Assembly (NCBI GenBank): GCA_947097615.1
Contig: CAMURX010000044.1
Coordinates: 1-11,286, forward strand
DNA: 11,286 bases
DNA from: an uncultured Neisseria sp.
Lineage (GTDB): Bacteria; Pseudomonadota; Gammaproteobacteria; Burkholderiales; Neisseriaceae
Direction: 5' to 3'
Part shown: one piece after another, positions 1 through 6,923 of the stretch
Position numbering within the stretch: the first letter of the stretch is position 1
How the letters are laid out: each line of letters starts with the position of its first letter
Notes under the pieces: model-generated
What the model saw: only the letters and a program-made list of their open reading frames with translations
What the model was told of the DNA's origin: nothing
Databases searched by the model: none
Made by a program: the position numbers and the translations under genes

Positions 1-50
1 ATTTATCTGGCTGCTACGGTTTTAAGGCTGGCTTGAATGTCAACAGCCCC
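1..50. repeat. End of an inverted-repeat-bounded element, cut by window edge
   Basis: Positions 38-50 (tgtcaacagcccc) match exactly the right terminal repeat of the 161-bp palindromic element at 9221-9381. The heptamer aaggctg precedes it in both places, and both ends are followed by ta. Further inward the two sequences diverge and the spacing between heptamer and terminus differs by five bases, so this may be a different member or a larger relative (for example an insertion sequence sharing the terminus). The element's outer edge lies 8 bases from the 3' CCA end of the tRNA gene. What lies to the left is outside the window. Confidence 0.5.
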
Positions 51-58
51 TAGGATTA

Positions 59-134
59 TGGCGCACCCGACTGGGATCGAACCAGCGACCTTCGGCTTCG
101 GAAACCGACACTCTTCCAACTGAGCTACGGGTAC
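59..134 (-). tRNA. tRNA-Arg (anticodon CCG)
   Basis: The minus strand folds into a complete 76-nt cloverleaf with encoded CCA. The acceptor stem GTACCCG/CGGGTGC has one T-G wobble. The D arm is GCTC/GAGT around AGTTGGAA. The anticodon stem TCGGT/GCCGA encloses the loop TTCCGAA, giving anticodon CCG, which reads the arginine codon CGG. The variable loop AGGTC and the T arm GCTGG-TTCGATC-CCAGT are standard, and the discriminator base is G. The CCA lies at 59-61 and the mature 5' end at 134. It is divergent from cycB. Confidence 0.96.
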
Positions 135-146
135 GGAAAGGCGCGC

Positions 147-174
147 ATTATCCCACAAACACGCCGTTTCGCAA
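147..174 (-). promoter_or_regulatory. Putative promoter of tRNA-Arg
   Basis: Read on the minus strand: TTGCGA (169-174, 4/6 match to the -35 consensus), a 16-bp spacer, then GATAAT (147-152, 5/6 match to the -10). A GC-rich run (GCGCGCC) follows directly before the tRNA start, like the GC discriminators of stable-RNA promoters that respond to growth rate. This is an inference from consensus matching. Confidence 0.5.
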
Positions 175-263
175 ACCTTACCGCTCTAAGTCGGTCGAGA
201 CGCGCCCCGCAGCACACCGCCGCGCAATCTCCACAACTTTTGAGATAAACCAAATTTTAAAGA

Positions 264-292
264 TTGGAAAGCAGGGTTGAATTCAGTATAAT
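264..292 (+). promoter_or_regulatory. Putative sigma-70 promoter of cycB
   Basis: TTGGAA (264-269), a 17-bp spacer, then a perfect TATAAT (287-292). The predicted start near 299 leaves a leader of about 90 nt before the cycB ATG. The stretch 135-263 between the two divergent promoters holds no gene that I can support. Confidence 0.65.
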
Positions 293-301
293 CCGCAAAT
301 T

Positions 302-323
302 ATTGTTAATTGATATTAACAAT
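302..323 (+). promoter_or_regulatory. Perfect AT-rich dyad in the cycB leader
   Basis: ATTGTTAAT (302-310) and ATTAACAAT (315-323) are exact inverted repeats separated by TGAT. The dyad starts only a few bases after the predicted transcription start, where an operator would block clearance; it could equally fold as an RNA hairpin. It does not match the FNR consensus TTGAT-N4-ATCAA, so I assign no regulator. Confidence 0.45.
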
Positions 324-387
324 CGGGTTTCGCGACCCGGCACAAACCCCTCATCACTACACAAAAAAACGGCGAGGCTTAAATAAC

Positions 388-1254
388 ATGAACCACCTTA
401 CCAACCGAAACGCCCGCGGTTCCGCCCTCACAACCCTGATAGGCGGCATCGTCATTCTGCTGGCCACCCTCTATTTCCTCGTGCAGCTCGCCTCCGGCGG
501 CTACAAACCCGGCAGAGTCGAAGAAACCACCGCCGCAGCCACCCAGACACGCATCCAGCCACAAGGCAGCGTATTGGAAGGCGACGGCATTCCCGTCGGC
601 GAGCGCAAAGGCGACTCCATCTTCAACAAAGTCTGCATCCAGTGCCACGGCGCCGACAGCGCCACGCCGAACGCCCCGAAAATCACCCACAACGGCGACT
701 GGGCGCCCCGCTTGGCACAAGGCTTCGAAACCCTCTTCAACCACGCCCTGAACGGCTTTAACGCCATGCCGGCCAAAGGTGGCCAGTCCGACCTCACCGA
801 TCTCGAACTCAAACGCGCCATCGTCTACATGGCCAACCAATCCGGCGGCAGCCTGCCCGATCCCGACGCAGCACCCGCAGCTGGTGCGGCTTCCGACGCC
901 GCCGCTTCTGCCGCTTCCGCCTCCGCAGGCGAAGCGAAAGAAGCCGCCAAAGACGGCGCAGCCCCCGCCGCAGGTGGCGCGGACGTGACGGCCGAAGGCA
1001 AAAAAGTGTTCGACGGCCTGTGCTTCGGCTGCCACGCCGCCACCTCCGCCATCCCCGACACCCCGCGCATCACCCACAAAGACGAATGGGCGCCGCGCAT
1101 CAAAAAAGGCAAAGACACCCTGTTCAAACACGCCATCGAAGGCTTCACCGACAAAGGCATGATGCCCGCCAAAGGCGGCAACACCGCCCTCTCCGACGAC
1201 GAAGTCAAAGCAGCCGTAACCTACATGGTGAACTCCTCCGGCGGCAAGTTCTAA
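388..1254 (+). CDS. cycB: Membrane-anchored diheme cytochrome c5
   Basis: This is a 288-aa electron carrier held on the periplasmic face of the inner membrane. An uncleaved N-terminal helix (about residues 14-34) is followed by two homologous class I cytochrome c domains. Haem attachment motifs are CIQCH (83-87) and CFGCH (212-216); the MPAKGG segments at about 127 and 259 supply the axial methionines. An Ala-rich linker (about 161-198) joins the domains. This architecture matches neisserial cytochrome c5, which is known to pass electrons from the bc1 complex to terminal reductases such as the nitrite reductase AniA and the cbb3 oxidase. ATG 388 is chosen because GGCGAGG lies about 10 bases upstream and the membrane helix follows directly; the upstream in-frame extension to 310 would begin inside the leader dyad. 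A tandem hairpin and a DUS terminator follow, so the gene is probably monocistronic. Confidence 0.93.
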   Translation: MNHLTNRNARGSALTTLIGGIVILLATLYFLVQLASGGYKPGRVEETTAAATQTRIQPQGSVLEGDGIPVGERKGDSIFNKVCIQCHGADSATPNAPKITHNGDWAPRLAQGFETLFNHALNGFNAMPAKGGQSDLTDLELKRAIVYMANQSGGSLPDPDAAPAAGAASDAAASAASASAGEAKEAAKDGAAPAAGGADVTAEGKKVFDGLCFGCHAATSAIPDTPRITHKDEWAPRIKKGKDTLFKHAIEGFTDKGMMPAKGGNTALSDDEVKAAVTYMVNSSGGKF

Positions 1255-1265
1255 ACGCCGCAACA

Positions 1266-1287
1266 AAGGGTATGCCTGCATACCCTT
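1266..1287 (+). other. Hairpin downstream of cycB
   Basis: AAGGGTATGC (1266-1275) pairs exactly with GCATACCCTT (1278-1287); the formal loop is only 2 nt, so the end pair probably opens. It lies 12 bases after the cycB stop and 8 bases before the DUS terminator. It may act as a 3'-end stabiliser or assist termination. Confidence 0.5.
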
Positions 1288-1295
1288 CCCGCAAC

Positions 1296-1328
1296 AGAGG
1301 CCGTCTGAAAACCTTTCAGACGGCCTCT
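1296..1328 (+). terminator. DUS-pair intrinsic terminator after cycB
   Basis: Two DUS copies in inverted orientation give a perfect 15-bp stem (1296-1310 with 1314-1328) and a 3-nt loop (ACC). A T-run occurs at 1334-1338. Paired DUS copies acting as terminators are well established in Neisseria. Confidence 0.8.
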
Positions 1329-1376
1329 TGCCGTTTTTCCGCCGCACCACAACCGCCCCGTTTCAGGAAACAAGCG

Positions 1377-1772
1377 ATGAGCGTCTCACTCAAAACCTCA
1401 CACCTTGCCAGCGGCGGGGGCTTGGATCAACGCCTGTCCGATGAAGCCTTCGTTGCCGCCCTTGCCGACGTATGCGGCGGCAGGCGCGCCAACCGGATAT
1501 CTGCCGTTTACGCCGCGCCGTACAAAATCGAATTTGCCTTTTCAGACGGCCTGCTAACCTACATCCAAATCGAACCCTGCCCTGCCAACCCCTTGTCTCC
1601 TGCCCAAGGACGGCTCGCCTTTCAAGACGATTTGGCACTGTTTGCCCAACCGCTGCCGGATGCCGCCGCACAGAATGAAGAATTTGCCGTCCGAAGTGGC
1701 CGTCTGAACATCCATTACAATGGAAGAACGGTTTGCGCCCTGTTCTACCTGCCAACGCGAACGCAGCCGTAA
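1377..1772 (+). CDS. Unrecognised 131-aa protein
   Basis: I do not recognise this family. The frame is supported by AGGAAA seven bases before ATG 1377 and by its placement just after the cycB terminator. The protein has no signal peptide or membrane helix and looks like a small cytosolic mixed alpha/beta fold. The middle (about 42-66) and the end (about 109-127) alternate hydrophobic residues as in beta strands (YKIEFAF, LTYIQIE, TVCALFYL). Cysteines at 33, 68 and 120 form no recognisable motif. Two DUS cores lie in frame: 1541-1550 encodes part of AFSDGL (54-59) and 1699-1708 encodes part of SGRLN (107-111). A DUS inside a short gene is unusual and suggests weak constraint. An antisense frame across 1390-1830 begins with a DUS and looks spurious. 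It could be a lineage-restricted protein or a decaying gene. Confidence 0.6.
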   Translation: MSVSLKTSHLASGGGLDQRLSDEAFVAALADVCGGRRANRISAVYAAPYKIEFAFSDGLLTYIQIEPCPANPLSPAQGRLAFQDDLALFAQPLPDAAAQNEEFAVRSGRLNIHYNGRTVCALFYLPTRTQP

Positions 1773-1815
1773 GCACCCAGTCCGTCCTCAACACAAAACC
1801 CTGCCAAACCGCCTT

Positions 1816-1825
1816 TTCAGACGGC
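1816..1825 (-). repeat. DNA uptake sequence (AG dialect)
   Basis: Complement of AGGCCGTCTGAAAA, unpaired, in the gap between the 131-aa gene and anmK. TACAAT at 1850-1855 could be a weak -10 for anmK, but no -35 is visible. Confidence 0.85.
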
Positions 1826-1883
1826 CTCAACCCCCGCCGCCAATCGCGCTACAATACGCGCCCGACTTTCCCGCCATGCCGTT

Positions 1884-1893
1884 TTCAGACGGC
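1884..1893 (-). repeat. DNA uptake sequence, non-AG flank
   Basis: A perfect 10-base core whose flank reads AA instead of AG. It ends eight bases before the anmK ATG and occupies the place where a ribosome-binding site would normally be. Confidence 0.8.
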
Positions 1894-1901
1894 TTCCTCT
1901 T

Positions 1902-2999
1902 ATGACTACCCAGCTCTATATCGGCATCATGTCCGGCACCAGCATGGACGGCGCGGATGCCGTCCTCATCCGCACCGACGCCGCCAAACTCCTCGCCACC
2001 GAATCCCATGCCTTCCTGCCCTATCCCGGCCGTCTAAAAAACGACCTGCTCGCCCTGCAAAACAGCGGCGCAGACGAAATCCACCGCAGCCGCCTGCTCG
2101 CGCAGGAACTCTCCCGCCTCTATGCCCGCGTCGTGCAAAACCTGCTCGACCAAGCCAAACTCGCCCCCGCCGACATCACCGCCCTCGGCTGCCACGGCCA
2201 AACCGTGCGCCACGCCCCCGGACACGGATACAGCGTCCAACTCGCCGACCTGCCGCTTTTGGCCGAACTCACCGGCATCACCGCCGTCGGCGACTTCCGC
2301 AGCCGCGACATCGCCGCAGGCGGCCAGGGCGCACCCCTCGTTCCCGCCTTCCACCAGGCCGTGTTTGCCGCGCCAGACGAAACCCGCGTCGTGCTCAACA
2401 TCGGCGGCATTGCCAACATCAGCGTCCTGCCGCCCGACGCCCCCGCCTTCGGCTTCGACACCGGCCCGGGCAACATGCTCGCCGACGCTTGGACGCAGCA
2501 CATCTGGCAAACGCCCTACGACGCCGACGGCAAACGCGCCGCGCAAGGCCGCGTCCTGCCCGAACTACTCGGCCGCCTGCTCGACCATCCCTATTTCGTG
2601 CAAACCCCGCCCAAAAGCACCGGCCGCGAACTTTTCGCCCTGCCCTACCTGCTCGAACGGCTGGACGGCGGCGAAAACCCGCACGACGTATCGCGCACCC
2701 TCGCTGCCTTCACCGCCCAAACCGCCGCCGCCGACATCCGCCGCGCCGCGCCGCAAAGCCGCCGTCTTTACGTTTGCGGCGGCGGTGTGCGCAACCCCGT
2801 CATTATGGCCGAACTGGCCGAACGTCTGCCGCACACCGCAATCCAGTCTACCACCGCCCTCGGCCTCGACCCCCAGCAGGTCGAAGCCGCCGCCTTCGCC
2901 TGGCTTGCCGCCTGCTGGATACACCGCATCCCGAGCAGCCCGCCGCAGGCCACCGGCGCACGCCAAGCCTGCATCCTCGGCTGCGGCTGCTATCCGTAA
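1902..2999 (+). CDS. anmK: Anhydro-N-acetylmuramic acid kinase
   Basis: AnmK hydrolyses the 1,6-anhydro ring of anhydro-MurNAc and phosphorylates it to MurNAc-6-phosphate, using ATP in the cytosol; this is a step in recycling peptidoglycan fragments. The 365-aa length is normal for the family. Diagnostic motifs are the N-terminal phosphate loop MSGTSMDG (10-17), GCHGQTV (96-102), GDFRSRDIAAGGQGAPLVP (130-148), NIGGIAN (166-172), FDTGPGN (185-191), CGGG (292-295) and the C-terminal EAAAFAWLA segment (329-337). D186 of FDTGPGN corresponds to the family's catalytic aspartate. No Shine-Dalgarno sequence is visible before ATG 1902; a DUS core sits there instead. The start is still the best one because the phosphate loop begins at residue 10. 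It is followed by a long-stem DUS hairpin and then the ftsK promoter region, so it is probably transcribed separately from ftsK. Confidence 0.96.
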   Translation: MTTQLYIGIMSGTSMDGADAVLIRTDAAKLLATESHAFLPYPGRLKNDLLALQNSGADEIHRSRLLAQELSRLYARVVQNLLDQAKLAPADITALGCHGQTVRHAPGHGYSVQLADLPLLAELTGITAVGDFRSRDIAAGGQGAPLVPAFHQAVFAAPDETRVVLNIGGIANISVLPPDAPAFGFDTGPGNMLADAWTQHIWQTPYDADGKRAAQGRVLPELLGRLLDHPYFVQTPPKSTGRELFALPYLLERLDGGENPHDVSRTLAAFTAQTAAADIRRAAPQSRRLYVCGGGVRNPVIMAELAERLPHTAIQSTTALGLDPQQVEAAAFAWLAACWIHRIPSSPPQATGARQACILGCGCYP

Positions 3000-3003
3000 A
3001 CAT

Positions 3004-3084
3004 TTGAGGCCGTCTGAAAGCGCAGCTTCGGCGCAGCCAAAACCGTTTGGGCCGCGCCACAGCCGCGCTTTCAGACGGCCTCAA
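3004..3084. terminator. Long-stem inverted DUS pair between anmK and ftsK
   Basis: A perfect 20-bp inverted repeat (3004-3023 with 3065-3084) encloses a 41-nt GC-rich loop. It begins five bases after the anmK stop. No T-run follows, so it is less convincing as an intrinsic terminator than the other pairs, although the stem is the longest in the window. Confidence 0.5.
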
Positions 3085-3107
3085 CCGCGCCCACGGCGAA
3101 AATGCTC

Positions 3108-3113
3108 TATAAT
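3108..3113 (+). promoter_or_regulatory. Putative -10 element of ftsK promoter
   Basis: A perfect TATAAT lies 60 bases before the ftsK ATG. The -35 region overlaps the end of the DUS hairpin and is a poor match, so either an activator is used or the promoter is weak. A transcript from here would exclude the upstream in-frame ATG at 3102. Confidence 0.4.
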
Positions 3114-3139
3114 TTCGCGTTTTTATGCCGCCTGCACTT

Positions 3140-3149
3140 TTCAGACGGC
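3140..3149 (-). repeat. DNA uptake sequence in the ftsK leader
   Basis: A solitary AG-dialect DUS in the predicted 5' untranslated region of ftsK, 24 bases before the ATG. Confidence 0.85.
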
Positions 3150-3173
3150 CTCATTCCTTCATCCCCCGCCCCT

Positions 3174-5567
3174 ATGAGCAGCAAACCCGAAAAATCCAAA
3201 AATCCGCGCAAAACCACCGGCACGCAGCGCCGTTCCGCAGTCAGGAAGGCCGACGGCAGAGCCGCCGCCAAAGCAGGCACGGCGTCCAACCAAAGCATCC
3301 GCCGCCGCGCCGAGCATCTGGCCAATCTGATTCACGACACGCTGTGGCTCGCCGCCCTGACGGTCACGGTGTATGCCGCCGTGGCACTGGGCAGCTTTGC
3401 CATGAACGATCCCGCCTGGTCGCGCAGCGTGGTTTCAGACGGCGTGCACAATCTGGGCGGCCTGTTCGGCGCGTATTTCGCCGACGTGTTCTATTACCTG
3501 TTCGGCCTGTCGGCCTGGTGGCTGATTGCCGCCGCGCTGGTGGCGCTGTGGAAAAACTTCCGCCCGATGCGCCTGCCCGACGCCAAGCCGTACAGCGTGA
3601 AGCTGGCGGCGGCGGGGCTGGCGGTGCTGCTGCTGTTCAGCCCCGTTTTGGAATACGCGCTGTGGCAGCAGGCGCTGGGCGATTCGCTGCCCGTCGGTGC
3701 GGGCGGGCTGGCGGGATTTGTGCTCGGCGGTTTCGCCGCCCGCCTCTTGGGCAGCGGCGGCAGTTTCCTGCTGACGCTGGTGCTGGTGCTGCTGGCGTTT
3801 TCTTTTGTCGCGCAGGTATCCTGGCTCGATATGCTCGAAGGCATAGGCGGGCGCATCGAATGGCTGTGGGAAAAAATCGCGCGCCGCAATTCGCCCTATG
3901 TCAAAGACCTGCCCGACGCGAAAACCACGCGCCGCATGGTAAAAGAGGCGGAAAACATCACCGCCGAGCCGCTGGCGCGCCTGTCTGCCGCCAGCAGCAA
4001 CCGCAAATCCGCGCCACTGGAAGTGACGCCGCCCGCGCCCGTTCAGACGGCCTTGTTCGACAATAAGGGCGAACCGGCCGAACCGCCCACTAACGGCGAA
4101 TACGTCAAACCCGCGCTCGGCCTGCTCTCCGCGCCCAAAGGCGAAGTCCGCCCCATCGATCCCGACCGTTTGCAGCAGACCGCCGAGCGCATCGAGAGCA
4201 AGCTGGCAGAGTTCGGCATCGACGTGCAAGTGGTGTCGGCCACATCGGGGCCGGTGATCACGCGCTACGAAATCGAACCGGCGCAGGGCGTGAAGGGCAG
4301 CCAGATTGTCAATCTCGCCAAAGATTTGGCGCGTTCGATGTCTTTGCAGGCGGTACGCATCGTCGAAACCATCGCCGGTAAAAACACGATGGGCATCGAG
4401 CTGCCGAACGACCGGCGGCAGGAAGTGACGCTGCGCGAAATCCTGTCCGCGCCGGTGTTTGCCGACGCCAAATCCAAGCTCACCGTGGCGCTGGGCAAGG
4501 ACATCGCGGGCGTGCCTGTGGTGGGCGATTTGGCGAAAATGCCGCACCTTTTGGTGGCGGGCATGACCGGTTCGGGCAAATCGGTGGGCGTGAACGGCAT
4601 GATTATGTCCATGCTCTACAAGGCCAAGCCCGACGAAGTGCGCTTCATCATGATCGACCCGAAAATGCTCGAACTTTCGGTTTACGACGGCATCCCGCAC
4701 CTGCTGTGTCCCGTCGTTACCGACATGCGCGAGGCGGGGCAGGCGCTGAACTGGTGCGTGGCCGAAATGGAAAAACGCTACCGCCTGCTCTCACACTTGG
4801 GCGTGCGCAACCTTGACGGCTACAACGCCAAAATCGAAGAAGCCGCCGCAGCGGAGAAAAAAATCCCCAACCCGTTCAGCCTCAACCCCGACGACCCCGA
4901 ACCGCTGGAAAAACTGCCGCTGATTGTCGTCGTGATAGACGAATTGGCCGACCTGATGATGACCGAACGCAAAGCCGTGGAGCAGCAGATTGCCCGTTTG
5001 GCGCAGAAAGCCCGCGCCGCCGGCATCCACCTCATCATCGCCACCCAACGCCCAAGCGTCGACGTGATTACCGGCCTGATTAAAGCCAATATCCCCACCC
5101 GCATGGCCTTTACCGTGCAGAGCAAAATCGACAGCCGCACCATCCTCGACCAAATGGGCGCGGAAGACCTGCTCAAATACGGCGACCTTTTGTTTTTGCA
5201 GCCGGGCAACGCCGAGCCGACCCGATTACAGGGCGCGTTTGTGTCCGACCACGAAGTGCACGAAGTCGTGTCGCACATCAAACGCCAGGCGCCCGCCAGC
5301 TATGTCGACGGCCTCCTGTCGGGCGAAGCGGCGATGGAAACCGTCAACGCCGTCAACCCCAACGCGGGCGCGGACGATTTGTTCGACCGTGCCGTGTCCT
5401 TCGTGATCGAAACGCGCAAAACCTCCATTTCTTCCCTGCAACGCCATCTAAAAATCGGCTACAACCGCGCCGCCAATATGATGGACGCACTGGAAGAAGC
5501 GGGCGTCGTTTCCGCTGCCGACGTCGGCGGCGCGCGCAAAGTGCTGGCGAGGAAAGACGATTTGTAA
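3174..5567 (+). CDS. ftsK: DNA translocase FtsK
   Basis: A 797-aa septum-anchored DNA pump that moves the chromosome terminus through the closing septum and activates XerCD recombination at dif. A basic cytosolic tail (1-50) precedes several membrane helices (about 57-75, 98-122, 142-163 and 180-220). A short linker leads to the RecA-like motor with Walker A MTGSGKS (464-470), Walker [13 protein letters not shown] around D589, and [12 protein letters not shown] from 623. The last 65 or so residues form the winged-helix gamma domain ([20 protein letters not shown]) that reads DNA orientation. The linker is much shorter than in E. coli FtsK, as expected for Neisseria. ATG 3174 is preferred over ATG 3102 because 3102 lies upstream of the likely -10 element; no Shine-Dalgarno is visible at either. 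Two DUS cores lie in frame, one in the first periplasmic loop (3434-3443) and one in the linker (4042-4051), both in variable parts of the protein. Confidence 0.96.
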   Translation: MSSKPEKSKNPRKTTGTQRRSAVRKADGRAAAKAGTASNQSIRRRAEHLANLIHDTLWLAALTVTVYAAVALGSFAMNDPAWSRSVVSDGVHNLGGLFGAYFADVFYYLFGLSAWWLIAAALVALWKNFRPMRLPDAKPYSVKLAAAGLAVLLLFSPVLEYALWQQALGDSLPVGAGGLAGFVLGGFAARLLGSGGSFLLTLVLVLLAFSFVAQVSWLDMLEGIGGRIEWLWEKIARRNSPYVKDLPDAKTTRRMVKEAENITAEPLARLSAASSNRKSAPLEVTPPAPVQTALFDNKGEPAEPPTNGEYVKPALGLLSAPKGEVRPIDPDRLQQTAERIESKLAEFGIDVQVVSATSGPVITRYEIEPAQGVKGSQIVNLAKDLARSMSLQAVRIVETIAGKNTMGIELPNDRRQEVTLREILSAPVFADAKSKLTVALGKDIAGVPVVGDLAKMPHLLVAGMTGSGKSVGVNGMIMSMLYKAKPDEVRFIMIDPKMLELSVYDGIPHLLCPVVTDMREAGQALNWCVAEMEKRYRLLSHLGVRNLDGYNAKIEEAAAAEKKIPNPFSLNPDDPEPLEKLPLIVVVIDELADLMMTERKAVEQQIARLAQKARAAGIHLIIATQRPSVDVITGLIKANIPTRMAFTVQSKIDSRTILDQMGAEDLLKYGDLLFLQPGNAEPTRLQGAFVSDHEVHEVVSHIKRQAPASYVDGLLSGEAAMETVNAVNPNAGADDLFDRAVSFVIETRKTSISSLQRHLKIGYNRAANMMDALEEAGVVSAADVGGARKVLARKDDL

Positions 5568-5593
5568 ACCCGTTTTAACTTCGTTGAAGCTTC

Positions 5594-5635
5594 GCTTTCA
5601 GACGGCCTGTTACCGCTTTGAGGCCGTCTGAAAGC
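5594..5635 (+). terminator. DUS-pair terminator after ftsK
   Basis: A perfect 15-bp stem made of two inverted AG-dialect DUS copies (5594-5608 with 5621-5635) encloses a 12-nt loop. It begins 27 bases after the ftsK stop. No strong T-run follows. Confidence 0.65.
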
Positions 5636-5655
5636 CCGGTTAAAGAAACCCCGAT

Positions 5656-6162
5656 ATGAAAAACCTCAAAGCATACCGTCCGTACCTCGCCACCCTCGTC
5701 TGCGCCGCCCTGACCGCCTTTTTCTTCACGCAGAAAATGTTCGGCTTCATGCTCTTTGTCTTCCTGCCGCCGCTGCTGATAGTCCGCGCCGCCGCATGGT
5801 GGAAGGCGCGCAAAAACCCTCAGGCCAAACAGCTGGAAAACTTCCGCATCTTCGTCTGGTCGGCCGCAGCCGCCTTCATGGTCGCAGCCAACGTCTACTA
5901 CGTCCGCGCCGCCCGCAGCGACATGACCGCCATCGCCCAAGCCGTCGAACGCTACCGCGCCGCCAACGGCCGCCTGCCCGACACCCTCGCCGATGCCGAC
6001 ATCTATGTCAAAAACAGCTTCGAAGTCCTTTACAACTATTGGGAAGACACCAAAAAACACAGCCTCTTCTACAAAGACCCGCTGCTACCCTTCGAGTATT
6101 ACCAATACGATTTCGACAACCGCCGCTGGCTGCACGACAACGGCGAACCCGTTACCGACTGA
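5656..6162 (+). CDS. Unrecognised membrane protein with pseudopilin-like segment
   Basis: A 168-aa inner-membrane protein that I cannot assign to a named family. Three hydrophobic helices are visible (about 8-24, 28-45 and 64-83), followed by a soluble tail of about 85 residues. Right after the third helix, AIAQAVERYRAANGRLPDTL (92-111) resembles the alpha-helix to loop pattern of type II secretion pseudopilins and related proteins (hydrophobic helix, then a Y...NG.LP.TL turn). This is a pattern resemblance only: there is no prepilin peptidase site. The tail is rich in aromatic residues (FEYYQYDFDNRRWLH, 136-150). The ribosome-binding site is poor (AAAGAAA upstream of ATG 5656). It is followed after 12 bases by a secreted-protein gene, which suggests cotranscription. 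Confidence 0.8.
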   Translation: MKNLKAYRPYLATLVCAALTAFFFTQKMFGFMLFVFLPPLLIVRAAAWWKARKNPQAKQLENFRIFVWSAAAAFMVAANVYYVRAARSDMTAIAQAVERYRAANGRLPDTLADADIYVKNSFEVLYNYWEDTKKHSLFYKDPLLPFEYYQYDFDNRRWLHDNGEPVTD

Positions 6163-6174
6163 AAGGAAACCCGC

Positions 6175-6579
6175 ATGAAAATCCCCGCTGCGCTTGCCGC
6201 CCTTCTCTTCGCCGCCACAGCTGCCGCCGCGCCCGATCCCGCCGCCCGCGCCCGCTTCGTCAACTTCACCGACCTCGCCCAACTGGCCGGCACCCTGCAC
6301 AAAGAAGCCGAACAATGCGGCCTGTCGAAAAAAGACGACCCCTTCTTCGCTCCCGGCGGCAAGCTGCACACCGCCCTGCTGCGCGGCCTCAAAAGCAGCG
6401 CCGACGCCGCCGCTCTGAACCTCGACCGGCAGAAAATCGCCGAAACCGCCGCAGCCGCCTACGCCAAAGGCCGCGCCACCTCCGAAAAACTGTTCACCGC
6501 CCAAGGCTGCACGCCCGAAGCCAAAGAAAAAATCGCGCAAACCAAACAATGGCTGCTACAAACCGCCGCGCAGCAATAA
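6175..6579 (+). CDS. Small secreted protein of unknown function
   Basis: A 134-aa protein with a clear signal peptide: basic start MKIP, hydrophobic Ala/Leu core, and probable cleavage in the Ala run near residue 19, before PDPAAR. The mature part (about 115 residues) is predicted helical and carries exactly two cysteines, C48 and C112, which could form a disulfide in the periplasm. No enzyme motif is visible. A good ribosome-binding site (AAGGAAA) sits about seven bases before ATG 6175. The gene begins 12 bases after the upstream membrane-protein gene, so the two probably form a transcription unit and may act together in the envelope. I do not recognise the family. Confidence 0.8.
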   Translation: MKIPAALAALLFAATAAAAPDPAARARFVNFTDLAQLAGTLHKEAEQCGLSKKDDPFFAPGGKLHTALLRGLKSSADAAALNLDRQKIAETAAAAYAKGRATSEKLFTAQGCTPEAKEKIAQTKQWLLQTAAQQ

Positions 6580-6610
6580 ACAGACGCACCAAGCCGCCGC
6601 ACCCGAAAAG

Positions 6611-6620
6611 GCCGTCTGAA
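6611..6620 (+). repeat. DNA uptake sequence (AG dialect)
   Basis: A solitary DUS in the 86-bp gap between the secreted-protein gene and the lipoprotein gene; no partner for a hairpin is close by. Confidence 0.85.
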
Positions 6621-6665
6621 AGCGAAACTGCAACGAAGTAAAACCGAAAACCGCCTCCGCCCGCC

Positions 6666-6923
6666 ATGAACAAAACCGCCGCCCTCCTCCTCATCCTGCT
6701 TGCCGCCTGCGGCAGAGCGCCCGACAACGAACCTCCGCCCGCCGAACTGCGCGCGCAGGAGGCCGCCACCCCGTTCAAAGAACAAAGCAAAGACTACACC
6801 GCCCCCGCCGACGCGCCCGAAAACGACGCCTCCGCGCCCGACATGAGCGCCGTCACCTCCGAAGCCGCGCCGAAAAGGCCGTCTGAAAACCCCGTCAGCA
6901 CACCGCCCGAAGGAAACCCATGA
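6666..6923 (+). CDS. Small lipoprotein upstream of hemH
   Basis: An 85-aa protein with a lipoprotein signal: MNKTAALLLILLAAC, lipobox LAAC with the lipidated cysteine at residue 15. The mature chain is about 70 residues, rich in Pro, Ala, Glu and Asp, with no expected fold; it is probably a disordered envelope-attached peptide. A DUS at 6878-6887 lies in frame and encodes KRPSEN. Its TGA overlaps the hemH ATG (ATGA at 6920-6923), so translation of the two is probably coupled. No Shine-Dalgarno is obvious before ATG 6666. Function is unknown. Its main role could be to deliver ribosomes to hemH, but the lipobox argues that a real product is made. Confidence 0.72.
   Translation: MNKTAALLLILLAACGRAPDNEPPPAELRAQEAATPFKEQSKDYTAPADAPENDASAPDMSAVTSEAAPKRPSENPVSTPPEGNP
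6878..6887 (+). repeat. DNA uptake sequence inside the lipoprotein gene
   Basis: An AG-dialect DUS read in frame as part of KRPSEN near the lipoprotein C-terminus, 33 bases before the hemH start. Confidence 0.85.

Noticed and set aside
302..323. FNR site in the cycB leader
   Set aside because: The half-sites are ATTGTTAAT/ATTAACAAT, not TTGAT/ATCAA with the correct spacing, and the position is downstream of the predicted start.
379..1350. Long minus-strand frame opposite cycB (323 codons)
   Set aside because: It lacks recognisable motifs, is low-complexity Gly/Val/Phe-rich, and is the antisense of a GC-rich gene with clear haem motifs.
1390..1830. Minus-strand frame starting MRPSEK
   Set aside because: The start is simply a DUS read as ATG-AGG-CCG-TCT-GAA; such openings are frequent artefacts in Neisseria. 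The plus-strand frame has a ribosome-binding site.
1733..3007. 424-codon plus-strand frame, Arg/Pro-rich
   Set aside because: It overlaps anmK in another frame and has the composition of a shifted GC-rich coding sequence.
3102..3173. Upstream ATG giving FtsK 24 extra residues
   Set aside because: The ATG precedes the TATAAT at 3108-3113 and the extension would translate a DUS; ATG 3174 gives a typical basic FtsK N-terminus.
3435..4700. 421-codon minus-strand frame opposite ftsK
   Set aside because: His/Arg/Gln-rich antisense of the conserved ftsK gene.
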